This document shows, one piece after another, positions 1 to 4,911 of a stretch of 6,788 nucleotides of DNA (position 1 is the stretch's first letter; the number at the start of each line of letters is the position of its first letter). A program made the translations under genes and the position numbers. Origin of the DNA: CANKHJ01 sp035556495 (lineage in GTDB: Bacteria; Pseudomonadota; Alphaproteobacteria; Rhizobiales; Xanthobacteraceae); contig DATMEW010000105.1 in the NCBI GenBank assembly GCA_035556495.1, positions 1 to 6,788 on the forward strand. The letters are read 5' to 3'. The notes under the pieces were generated by a model. It searched no databases, was not told the DNA's origin, and saw only the letters and a list, made by a program, of their open reading frames with translations.

Positions 1-502
1 GACCGGGGAAGACATCACCCGCTCGGTTCTCGCGCAGATCATCTTCGAGCAGGAGAACAAGGAAGGGCAGAGCCTGCTGCCGATCACCTTCCTGCGCCAG
101 CTCATCCGCTTCTACGGCAACAGCATGCAGATGCTGGTGCCGCGCTATCTGGAAATGTCCATCGACAGCCTCACCCGCGAGCAGGAGAAATTCCGCGAGC
201 AGATGACCTCGGCCTTCGGCGCTGGGCCGTTCGGGGCCGGAGCCTTCGGTCCGCTGGAGGAGCAGGCCCGCCGCAACATGGAGATGTTCCAGCGGACCTT
301 CTCCATGTTCTCTCCGTTCCCGCGCCGCGAGGCCGACGAAGCCGCGGCCGCCCAGCAGCCGAAGGCCGGCGCGGGCGGGGATTTCGACGAGCTGAAGCGT
401 CAGCTCGAAGAGATGCAGAAGCGGCTCGACCGGATGGCCGGCAAGGACGATGACACGACGTCCAAAGGACCGGGCGGCGACAAAGGCGGCGATAAGAGCT
501 GA
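1..502 (+). CDS. phaR: Polyhydroxyalkanoate synthesis repressor PhaR (5' end missing)
   Basis: PhaR is a DNA-binding regulator that represses phasin and PHA-cycle genes and also binds PHA granules, so it links transcription to stored polymer. The reading frame is open from base 2 to a TGA at 500-502 and shows 166 residues. It begins at TGEDITRSVL, which in the family follows the N-terminal DNA-binding segment, so I estimate about 40 residues lie upstream of the window. Visible parts in order: the conserved PHB accumulation core (visible residues 1-65, including ITFLRQLIRFYG and YLEMSIDSLTREQEKFREQM), a Gly/Phe/Ala-rich linker (about 67-80), a second amphipathic stretch (EEQARRNMEMFQRTFSMFSP), an Ala/Pro-rich linker, a short coiled coil (DELKRQLEEMQKRLDRM) and a polar Gly/Asp/Lys tail. 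The internal ATG at 125 is not the start, because family homology continues upstream of it. No T-tract hairpin terminator is visible after the stop. The family assignment is firm. Confidence 0.94.
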   Translation, partial: TGEDITRSVLAQIIFEQENKEGQSLLPITFLRQLIRFYGNSMQMLVPRYLEMSIDSLTREQEKFREQMTSAFGAGPFGAGAFGPLEEQARRNMEMFQRTFSMFSPFPRREADEAAAAQQPKAGAGGDFDELKRQLEEMQKRLDRMAGKDDDTTSKGPGGDKGGDKS

Positions 503-629
503 CGCGCGCGGGCAAGGCTGACGGGCAAAGGCGCCGGCCACACTGGCCCGCCGCCGGCGGCAGACCCTCCAGCGGCAGGCCCGCCACGGCGGCGCATCAT
601 CCGAATGGCCGAGCGCCGGCAGCGCGGAT

Positions 630-745
630 GCAAAGACGGTCATCGGCGAAGATGGCGTCCGCGAAGCAAGTGTCTGCGAAGAGATCGTCTGCAACGACAA
701 TGTCTGGTGCGAAGCAGGTCGTCTGCAAAAACGGTGTCTGCGGAA
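630..745. repeat. Degenerate tandem array, about 15-bp unit, eight copies
   Basis: Seven consecutive units begin with GCGAAG or a close variant at 630, 646, 661, 676, 691, 709 and 725, with a partial eighth at 740. Unit length is 15 or 16 bp, apart from one 3-bp insert at 706-708. The rough consensus is GCGAAGNNNNTGTCT. The array fills the end of the 246-bp gap between the stop of phaR and the stop of the c-di-GMP gene (749). Five units share one reading frame. On the plus strand they read as a S-A-K-x-x peptide repeat, and on the minus strand as F-A-D-x-x. Neither strand has a convincing ribosome binding site or an independent stop that would make it a clear gene. The rest of the gap (503-629) is GC-rich with a 12-bp palindrome at 550-561 and nothing else I can call. 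Confidence 0.7.
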
Positions 746-748
746 TCG

Positions 749-2566
749 CTATTTGGCGGGCCGCGCCATTCCCGGCAGTCCGTCCCGCGCTGGCAATTCC
801 GCGCCGGGGGCGGCTCCGGCCGCCAGCCAGGGCCGCTCGCAGGATGCGAGGCCGACCAGCGCACCCTGGATATAGTCGCAGCCCCACTCCGCGAGCGTCG
901 CGGCAGTCTGCTCGTCCTGCACCCATTCCGCCACGGTTTGCAGATCAAGCCGCTGGGCGAGATCGAGCAGCGAGCGGACGAAAGCGCGATCGTCTCCGGA
1001 CCGGGAGAAATTCTCGATGAACGATCCGTCGATCTTGACGATATCGACGGCCAGCTTGCGCAGATTCCGGAATGACGTGTAGCCGGCCCCGAAATCGTCG
1101 ATGGCCACGCGCACCCCGAGATCCTTGATGCGCGCAACGAAATGCCGGGTCTCGTCGAGGTCCTGAATCGCGGCGGTTTCGGTGATTTCCACGATCAGCC
1201 GCTTCGCGGCGCCGGGATGGGTGCGCAGCATGGCGCTGAACCCGCTCCACCAGTCGGGGTCCATGGTGGACAGCGGCGACACATTCAGGCTCGCATGGAA
1301 CGACGGTGCGTCGGCGAGTTCGGCCACGACCAATTCGAGCACGCGATGGTCGAGCAGCCGCATCAGGCCCAGCCGCTCCGCGGCAGGCACCATCGCCTGA
1401 GCCGGCAGCAGGCTGCCGTCCGCGTGGCGCAGGCGGAGCAGGCATTCATAGAAGGCCGGCGCGCGCGTGCGGGCCGAAGCCACGGGCTCATGGGCCAGCG
1501 AGATGCGCCGCTCGTTGAGAGCCGTCACGATCTCGTCGGTCAGGCTGATGTTGGCGCGCCGTCGGGTCTCGCGCTCGGGATCGGGATGATAGGCCTGGAA
1601 CGAGCCGCGGCGGCGGCTCTTGGCCGCATCGAGGGCTTCCTGGGCCCGCGACTGCACCTCCTGCGCGCTGCGCGCAAAGCGCGGCGCGGTGACGCCGCCG
1701 ATGGTCGCGGTCACGGCAATGCCGCCGGCGGCGGTGGTCAGCACGCCTTCCCGCAGGCTCGACAGCAGCCGGTCCGCCGCGACCGCAAGATCGTCGGTGG
1801 TGCAGTCATGGAGGATGACGCCGAACTTGTTGCCGGAATAGCGGCCGAGATGGTCCCGCGCGCGCATACGCGAGCGCAGCCGGCCGGCGACGCTGACGAT
1901 CAGCTCGTCGGCGATGTCATAGCCATACGCCTCATTGATGCCGGCGAGATTGTCGATGGCGACCAGCAGGAAGCCGCAGGACGAGCGGGCCCGCACCGCT
2001 TCGGCGAGAACCGTGTCCAGCAGTTCCACGAGACGGGTCCGGCTCATCTCGCCGGTGAGCGCATCGATGCGGGAGAGCGAAGCCAGCCGCTGCTCGCGCT
2101 CGTGGCGCTCGTCGATCATCCGCAGCGTGCCGAAAGCCCGCCGGGGACGGCCATCGGGGCCGGGCAGCCAGCGGCCGCATTCCTCGACCCAGCGCACCAT
2201 GCCGGCCGCGCCGCGCGGCCGCAGGGCATATTCCATCTGATAGGGCACCGCGCCGGCGTGACCGGCAGGGACCGCCTGCGCGAAGATATCCGCCCGCATC
2301 GGCCGGGCCTCGACATCCACGACCTGGGAAAAGCCCCGCCCCGTCCCGATCCGGGTCAGGTCGGCCACATCCAGCACGTCCTGCGCATTCGCGCTCCACG
2401 CCAGAACATCGCTCGCGATGTCCCAATCATAGACCACGTCACCGATGGCGAGGACGAGCGCTCCTGGGTCGGTCACAACGGGCACGAATCGAAACCTGCG
2501 GAAATCGCGCGGCCGGGCCGCTTTCTGGATTGACGGTCCCGACCCTATCCACGACTCGTTAAGCAA
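749..2566 (-). CDS. PAS-GGDEF-EAL protein, probable c-di-GMP phosphodiesterase with degenerate cyclase domain
   Basis: This is a cytoplasmic signalling protein of 605 aa from the longest start, with no signal peptide or membrane helix. An N-terminal PAS/PAC-like domain (about 40-155) has the typical MVRWVEECGRWLPGPDGRP and GTLRMIDERHERE end. A GGDEF-type domain (about 165-325) follows, but its active site is RYSGNKF (residues 242-248) instead of GGDEF, so cyclase activity is unlikely. The C-terminal EAL domain (about 340-580) reads E-C-L at 374-376. It keeps the residues known to bind metal and substrate: E374, N428, E460, D490, D491, K511, E547 and Q567. Hydrolysis of c-di-GMP is therefore plausible, with the GGDEF domain as a possible GTP sensor. 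The start is uncertain: the longest frame opens with TTG at 2566 and lacks a clear Shine-Dalgarno. GTG at 2485, 9 bp after a CAGG, or GTG at 2476 would also keep every domain. The gene is divergent from the 109-aa gene. Confidence 0.92.
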   Translation of the reverse strand: MLNESWIGSGPSIQKAARPRDFRRFRFVPVVTDPGALVLAIGDVVYDWDIASDVLAWSANAQDVLDVADLTRIGTGRGFSQVVDVEARPMRADIFAQAVPAGHAGAVPYQMEYALRPRGAAGMVRWVEECGRWLPGPDGRPRRAFGTLRMIDERHEREQRLASLSRIDALTGEMSRTRLVELLDTVLAEAVRARSSCGFLLVAIDNLAGINEAYGYDIADELIVSVAGRLRSRMRARDHLGRYSGNKFGVILHDCTTDDLAVAADRLLSSLREGVLTTAAGGIAVTATIGGVTAPRFARSAQEVQSRAQEALDAAKSRRRGSFQAYHPDPERETRRRANISLTDEIVTALNERRISLAHEPVASARTRAPAFYECLLRLRHADGSLLPAQAMVPAAERLGLMRLLDHRVLELVVAELADAPSFHASLNVSPLSTMDPDWWSGFSAMLRTHPGAAKRLIVEITETAAIQDLDETRHFVARIKDLGVRVAIDDFGAGYTSFRNLRKLAVDIVKIDGSFIENFSRSGDDRAFVRSLLDLAQRLDLQTVAEWVQDEQTAATLAEWGCDYIQGALVGLASCERPWLAAGAAPGAELPARDGLPGMARPAK

Positions 2567-2587
2567 TCGGGAACCGGCGCACGCAGT

Positions 2588-2607
2588 TTTTCGTCATGGA
2601 ACGAAAA
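2588..2607. promoter_or_regulatory. Operator-like inverted repeat in the divergent intergenic region
   Basis: A perfect 7-bp inverted repeat, TTTTCGT at 2588-2594 and ACGAAAA at 2601-2607, is separated by 6 bp. It lies in the 109-bp gap between the c-di-GMP gene and the 109-aa gene, in an AT-rich patch that stands out from the surrounding GC-rich DNA. The roughly 20-bp size, the symmetry and the position between divergent starts fit a dimeric regulator binding site. It is not a sensible terminator because no gene ends here. The regulator is unknown. If the c-di-GMP gene starts at the TTG, the palindrome sits 22 bp upstream of that codon. Confidence 0.4.
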
Positions 2608-2641
2608 TTGGTGGTCCATCATTTGCGATGGAGGGGGAAGC

Positions 2642-2668
2642 GACGCGCCAGGCGTCCCAAAACGGGAC
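2642..2668 (+). promoter_or_regulatory. Two overlapping, mutually exclusive small hairpins in the leader of the 109-aa gene
   Basis: Hairpin A pairs GACGC (2642-2646) with GCGTC (2652-2656). Hairpin B pairs GTCCC (2654-2658) with GGGAC (2664-2668). They share bases 2654-2656, so only one can form at a time. Hairpin B covers the GGGA at 2664-2667, the best Shine-Dalgarno candidate for the ATG at 2676 (8 bp spacing). A switch at the level of translation is possible, but both stems are only 5 bp, so chance is a real alternative. GTCCC-N5-GGGAC could also be a DNA operator half-site pair. Confidence 0.25.
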
Positions 2669-2675
2669 ATGACTT

Positions 2676-3005
2676 ATGATCCGCCGTTTCGGCTCCGCAT
2701 CTGCCTCTTCCGCCCCGCCGCGCATCGCGCCGGCAGCGGGGACGCAGCGCAGCGCCGACCCCGATCTCAACGATGATGCCCCCGCGCCATCCCGCGCGCT
2801 GCTGCCGCGCGGCGAACCGGAACGCATCGCAGCGGCCCCTCTTTCCGGCCTTCCCGCCGGGCGGCCCTCCGCCGGCTTCCTGGCGCATCTGATCGCAACG
2901 GCGCAGCAGGCGCCGCAGACCCGCCGGCTTCGCCGCGCATCGCCGGAAGACGCCATCGGATCGTATCGGGCGGTCGCCCGGCTGGCTGATGCGGCGCGGC
3001 GCTGA
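2676..3005 (+). CDS. Small uncharacterised protein with C-terminal FLAHLIA...PQTRRLRR motif
   Basis: The predicted product is 109 aa and has no known function. Residues 1-65 are low-complexity and rich in Ala, Pro, Ser and Arg, probably disordered. The C-terminal third (68-101) is the informative part: FLAHLIATAQQAPQTRRLRR followed by an acidic/alanine stretch and SYRAV. I have seen closely similar ends (FLAQLIA...PQTR.RRRA.P..A...Y) on many small proteins of Hyphomicrobiales, which is why I treat this as a real gene rather than a GC-driven open frame. The start is fixed by an in-frame TGA at 2670-2672 just before the ATG. GGGA at 2664-2667 is a plausible ribosome binding site. The gene is divergent from the c-di-GMP gene and its stop lies 16 bp from the convergent stop of the membrane protein. 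No signal peptide or membrane helix is evident. Confidence 0.68.
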   Translation: MIRRFGSASASSAPPRIAPAAGTQRSADPDLNDDAPAPSRALLPRGEPERIAAAPLSGLPAGRPSAGFLAHLIATAQQAPQTRRLRRASPEDAIGSYRAVARLADAARR

Positions 3006-3021
3006 GACCTCGGACTGGCGT

Positions 3022-3432
3022 TCAGCCCATGCGCTCGACGCCGCCCACCAAGAGGTCGCGCTGGGCGGTCTGGATCGTGATCGAAAAGCCGGCGACGACA
3101 TCCAGCAGGCTGACCAGCAGCAACAGCAGGAACGTGCCCGTGGCGGCCTGGGCCACGATCATGAATTCCGCGGCCATGAACAGAAACAGCACCAGCGACA
3201 GCACATGGTCGAGAATCGCCCGGCTGCCGAGGCGGGTGGCCTTCAGGATCTCGACATAGAGCAGCAGGATCGCGAACATCACCAGCAGGTCGCCCGCCGT
3301 CACCGCGAGCACCGCCCGTGACAGCATCGGCACCTCGAACACCGTCTCGGTGAAGGACATGCCGAGAATGAAGGCCATGATGTTGTAGATCGCGAACGGG
3401 ATCAGAAGCAGCGGAATGCCGAGCAGATACAT
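3022..3432 (-). CDS. Conserved hypothetical four-helix inner-membrane protein
   Basis: The product is 136 aa, mostly hydrophobic, with four predicted transmembrane helices at about 3-24, 40-64, 73-94 and 98-120. Polar markers lie between them: FTETVFEVPM after helix 1, TAGDLLV at the start of helix 2, EILKATRLGSRAILDHVLS between helices 2 and 3, and ITIQTAQRDL just after helix 4. I recognise the pattern IPLLLIPFAIYN...TAGD...ATR.GSR.I.DHVLS...TAQRD as a recurrent uncharacterised membrane protein of Hyphomicrobiales, but I know of no assigned role and do not propose one. The ATG at 3432 has CGGAGA about 10 bp upstream as a ribosome binding site. Its leader holds a short tandem repeat, and a terminator for the upstream rpmF transcript separates it from that gene, so it probably has its own promoter within 3433-3542. 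It is convergent with the 109-aa gene. Confidence 0.85.
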   Translation of the reverse strand: MYLLGIPLLLIPFAIYNIMAFILGMSFTETVFEVPMLSRAVLAVTAGDLLVMFAILLLYVEILKATRLGSRAILDHVLSLVLFLFMAAEFMIVAQAATGTFLLLLLVSLLDVVAGFSITIQTAQRDLLVGGVERMG

Positions 3433-3447
3433 GGCTTGCAGTCTCCG

Positions 3448-3489
3448 GGCAGTCGGTCTCTGGCAGTCGGTTTCGGACAGTCAGTTTCT
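3448..3489. repeat. Three tandem 14-bp repeats in the leader of the membrane protein gene
   Basis: Units at 3448-3461, 3462-3475 and 3476-3489 follow the consensus GGCAGTCGGTTTCT, with zero to three differences each. Partial copies flank them at about 3437-3446 (GCAGTC) and 3490-3494 (GGCAG). The array starts 16 bp before the ATG (3432) of the membrane protein gene, so it is likely transcribed as its 5' leader or lies in its promoter. The unit is not a multiple of three and carries no open frame of note. It is unrelated in sequence to the 15-bp array at 630-745. Confidence 0.72.
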
Positions 3490-3542
3490 GGCAGCGCCAG
3501 CATCGCCCGACCTTATCCCGCCCGGCAACGTCCGTTCATGAC

Positions 3543-3561
3543 AAAAACCCGCGCCGGCGGG
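3543..3561 (-). terminator. Rho-independent terminator downstream of rpmF
   Basis: Read on the minus strand, CCCGC-CGGC-GCGGG forms a 5-bp GC stem with a 4-base loop (3548-3561). It is followed directly by five T residues (the AAAAA at 3543-3547 on the plus strand). It lies about 100 bp after the rpmF stop and about 110 bp before the next minus-strand start, so it should end the rpmF transcript. Longer pairing with neighbouring GGGC/GCCC runs is possible. Confidence 0.6.
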
Positions 3562-3653
3562 CCGGGCGGGCTCTGTCTATCATATAGGACCGGACCATAT
3601 CTGCCGGAACGGCCGCAGCGCCATGCGGGACGATGTCTCGCCGCGGCGCGCGG

Positions 3654-3671
3654 CGGAGGCTTACGCCTCCG
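3654..3671 (-). other. Hairpin enclosing the rpmF stop codon
   Basis: CGGAGGC (3654-3660) and GCCTCCG (3665-3671) form a perfect 7-bp stem around the four-base loop TTAC, which contains the TAA stop of rpmF (minus strand). No T-tract follows, so it is not itself an intrinsic terminator. It may stabilise the 3' end of the message. About 90 bp further on is the T-tract terminator. Confidence 0.4.
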
Positions 3672-3846
3672 ACTTCACCTTGAGCACCTGACGGCCGCGA
3701 TACATGCCGGTCTTCAGGTCGATATGGTGCGGACGGCGCAGTTCGCCGGAATCCTTGTCCTCGACATAGGTCGGGTTCTTGAGCGCATCGGCCGACCGGC
3801 GCATTCCGCGCCGCGACGGCGACGTCTTTCTCTTGGGCACAGCCAT
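3661..3846 (-). CDS. rpmF: 50S ribosomal protein L32
   Basis: The product is a 61-aa component of the large ribosomal subunit. The N-terminus MAVPKRKTSPSRRGMRRS is the L32 hallmark: a basic tail that begins with the sequence conserved across bacteria. The body (LKNPTYVEDKDSGELRRPHH, then IDLKTGMYRGRQVLKVKSEA) matches the alphaproteobacterial form. The zinc-ribbon cysteines of some L32 proteins are absent, so this is the zinc-independent type. The start at the ATG of MAVPKRK is set by homology, and an AAGGA 8 bp upstream agrees. The frame stays open a further 71 residues upstream, but that part has no L32 similarity. The gene lies downstream of mtgA on the same strand, 193 bp away, and probably has its own promoter in that gap. 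A hairpin surrounds its stop codon and a terminator follows. Confidence 0.97.
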   Translation of the reverse strand: MAVPKRKTSPSRRGMRRSADALKNPTYVEDKDSGELRRPHHIDLKTGMYRGRQVLKVKSEA

Positions 3847-3912
3847 GAGAGCAATCCTTGGAAAAATTCGGACGAGGGCCGCCGCAGACGGCACGGCCCT
3901 TCGGAAGCCGGG

Positions 3913-3918
3913 CTTATA
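3913..3918 (-). promoter_or_regulatory. Candidate -10 element for rpmF
   Basis: On the minus strand the hexamer TATAAG lies 66 bp upstream of the rpmF ATG in an otherwise very GC-rich 193-bp gap (3847-4039). No strong TTGAC-type -35 stands out at 16-18 bp; the best is a weak TGGCCT. The call rests on the AT-rich hexamer, its distance from a highly expressed gene and the lack of another candidate. The rest of the gap shows only a weak 4-bp hairpin at 4006-4017. Confidence 0.3.
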
Positions 3919-4039
3919 CAGGGCACGGCCGCGAAAGGCCAGTGCCTTTTCACCGCCCGCTCCAGCGCGCCCGAAGCGCCAGCGCGTTGTTCCGCCGGGC
4001 TTTTCCCCCAGCAGGGGAGAGCAGTACGCACAGAACGGC

Positions 4040-4714
4040 TCACGGCAGGCAGGAGACATCCGCCGTGCGCGCCCGCGCCTGATAGGTGCCGGCGAGCCGC
4101 CGCATGCCGGGGCCCGGCCGGCCGGCGCTGCGCTGGACCGGATTGGGCAGGATGCCGGCCATCAGTGCCGCCTCCCGCGCCGTGAGGCTGCGCGCCGAGC
4201 GGCCGAAGGCGTGGCGCGCACCGGCCTCCGCGCCGAACTGCCCATCCGGCCCCCATTCGGCAATGTTGAGATAGATCTCCATCACCCGGTGCCGCGGCAG
4301 CACGACACCGATCCACAGCGCGATGGGGAATTCGATGGCCTTGCGCACGAAGCTGCGCGAGTTCCACAGAAACAGGTTCTTGGCGACCTGCTGGGTGATG
4401 GTGGAGCCGCCGCGCACCTGGGAAAGGTCCTCGCCTTCGTCCAGGATCTGGCCCAGCGCCTCGAAATCGACGCCCGCATGGGTGCAGAAACGCGCATCCT
4501 CGGCCGCGATCACGGCAGCCGGCAGCGCCGGCGCAATTCCGGCGAGCGGCACCCAGACCCGCTCGACCCGCTGGCCGGCGAGCCAGCGCGAGACCATCAG
4601 CATCGAGACGGGGTCGACCGCCCGATAAGCCACGGTGAGGACGAACGGCAGCAGCACGAGCGCGATCAGGGCAATCACCAGTCCGCGCCACAGGCGGCGC
4701 CGTCTCAGCGGCAT
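4040..4714 (-). CDS. mtgA: Monofunctional biosynthetic peptidoglycan transglycosylase MtgA
   Basis: This GT51 enzyme polymerises lipid II into glycan strands at the periplasmic face of the inner membrane, releasing undecaprenyl diphosphate. The product is 224 aa, near the family's usual size, with no transpeptidase domain. A basic N-terminus (MPLRRRRLWR) precedes one membrane anchor (about 11-30). The GT51 motifs appear in order: AAEDARFCTHAGVD with catalytic E72, RGGSTITQQVAKNLFL (101-116), RKAIEFP with the second glutamate E128, MEIYLNIAEWG (145-155), and EAALMAGILPNP (181-192). G136 (WIGVVLPRHR) replaces an acidic residue common at that site; it is not one of the catalytic pair. I chose the ATG at 4714 because the anchor starts right after it. 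The open frame runs much further upstream, but only as a shadow of ispA. mtgA is divergent from ispA, with a 197-bp gap, and lies upstream of rpmF. Confidence 0.95.
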   Translation of the reverse strand: MPLRRRRLWRGLVIALIALVLLPFVLTVAYRAVDPVSMLMVSRWLAGQRVERVWVPLAGIAPALPAAVIAAEDARFCTHAGVDFEALGQILDEGEDLSQVRGGSTITQQVAKNLFLWNSRSFVRKAIEFPIALWIGVVLPRHRVMEIYLNIAEWGPDGQFGAEAGARHAFGRSARSLTAREAALMAGILPNPVQRSAGRPGPGMRRLAGTYQARARTADVSCLP

Positions 4715-4826
4715 TCGGCACAATCCGTTCGTCGATAAGCTGATCGATCCTGCCACAGCGCGGAACGCCGCGACAGCCGCCGCGATGCCGCTGCCCGTGC
4801 GGACGCTTGCCGCTGGCGATGCCTCG

Positions 4827-4846
4827 CTTGACGCCCCGCGCGGGGC
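4827..4846 (+). promoter_or_regulatory. CTTGAC element followed by a 14-bp perfect palindrome upstream of ispA
   Basis: CTTGAC (4827-4832) matches the alphaproteobacterial -35 consensus and is followed at once by the perfect palindrome GCCCCGCGCGGGGC (4833-4846). It lies about 65 bp before the preferred ispA start, in the 197-bp mtgA-ispA divergent gap (4715-4911). No good -10 hexamer is found at 16-18 bp (the sequence there is about GCATGG), so the promoter is doubtful. The palindrome could be an operator or simply a product of high GC. I see nothing else to call in this gap. Confidence 0.2.
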
Positions 4847-4911
4847 CGGGCATGGCCATCGCAGGGGTTGCGCCCATGCCGGCGCGACGACGATGCTGGC
4901 CGAGCCGCACC

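Noticed and set aside
550..561. GCCGCCGGCGGC palindrome as the phaR terminator
   Set aside because: There is no loop and no T-tract; such palindromes are common by chance at this GC content.
630..745. CRISPR array
   Set aside because: The units are only 15 bp, directly abutting, degenerate and without spacers; no cas genes nearby.
597..926. Minus-strand 109-aa frame containing the F-A-D-x-x repeat as a true pentapeptide protein gene
   Set aside because: Its start lies inside the EAL coding region in another frame, with no start codon or ribosome binding site near the repeat itself. The repeat is kept as a finding, not as a gene.
1142..2533. 463-codon open frame on the plus strand opposite the c-di-GMP gene
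   Set aside because: It is the antisense shadow of a gene with clear PAS, GGDEF and EAL motifs. Its composition (His, Gln, Arg, Gly-rich) is typical of reverse frames in GC-rich DNA, and it has no domain features.
4001..4017. Terminator after mtgA (CCCC-AGCA-GGGG)
   Set aside because: The stem is 4 bp and on the minus strand it is followed by A residues rather than T residues. It would not work as an intrinsic terminator for mtgA.
3847..4059. 71-residue extension of L32 upstream of MAVPKRK
   Set aside because: L32 begins with MAVPKRK in the family, a good ribosome binding site precedes that ATG, and the extension has no similarity to L32.
4807..4911. 35-residue N-terminal extension of IspA from a TTG
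   Set aside because: The Arg/Pro/Met-rich stretch has no counterpart in the family, and the ATG at 4912 gives a normal-length enzyme.
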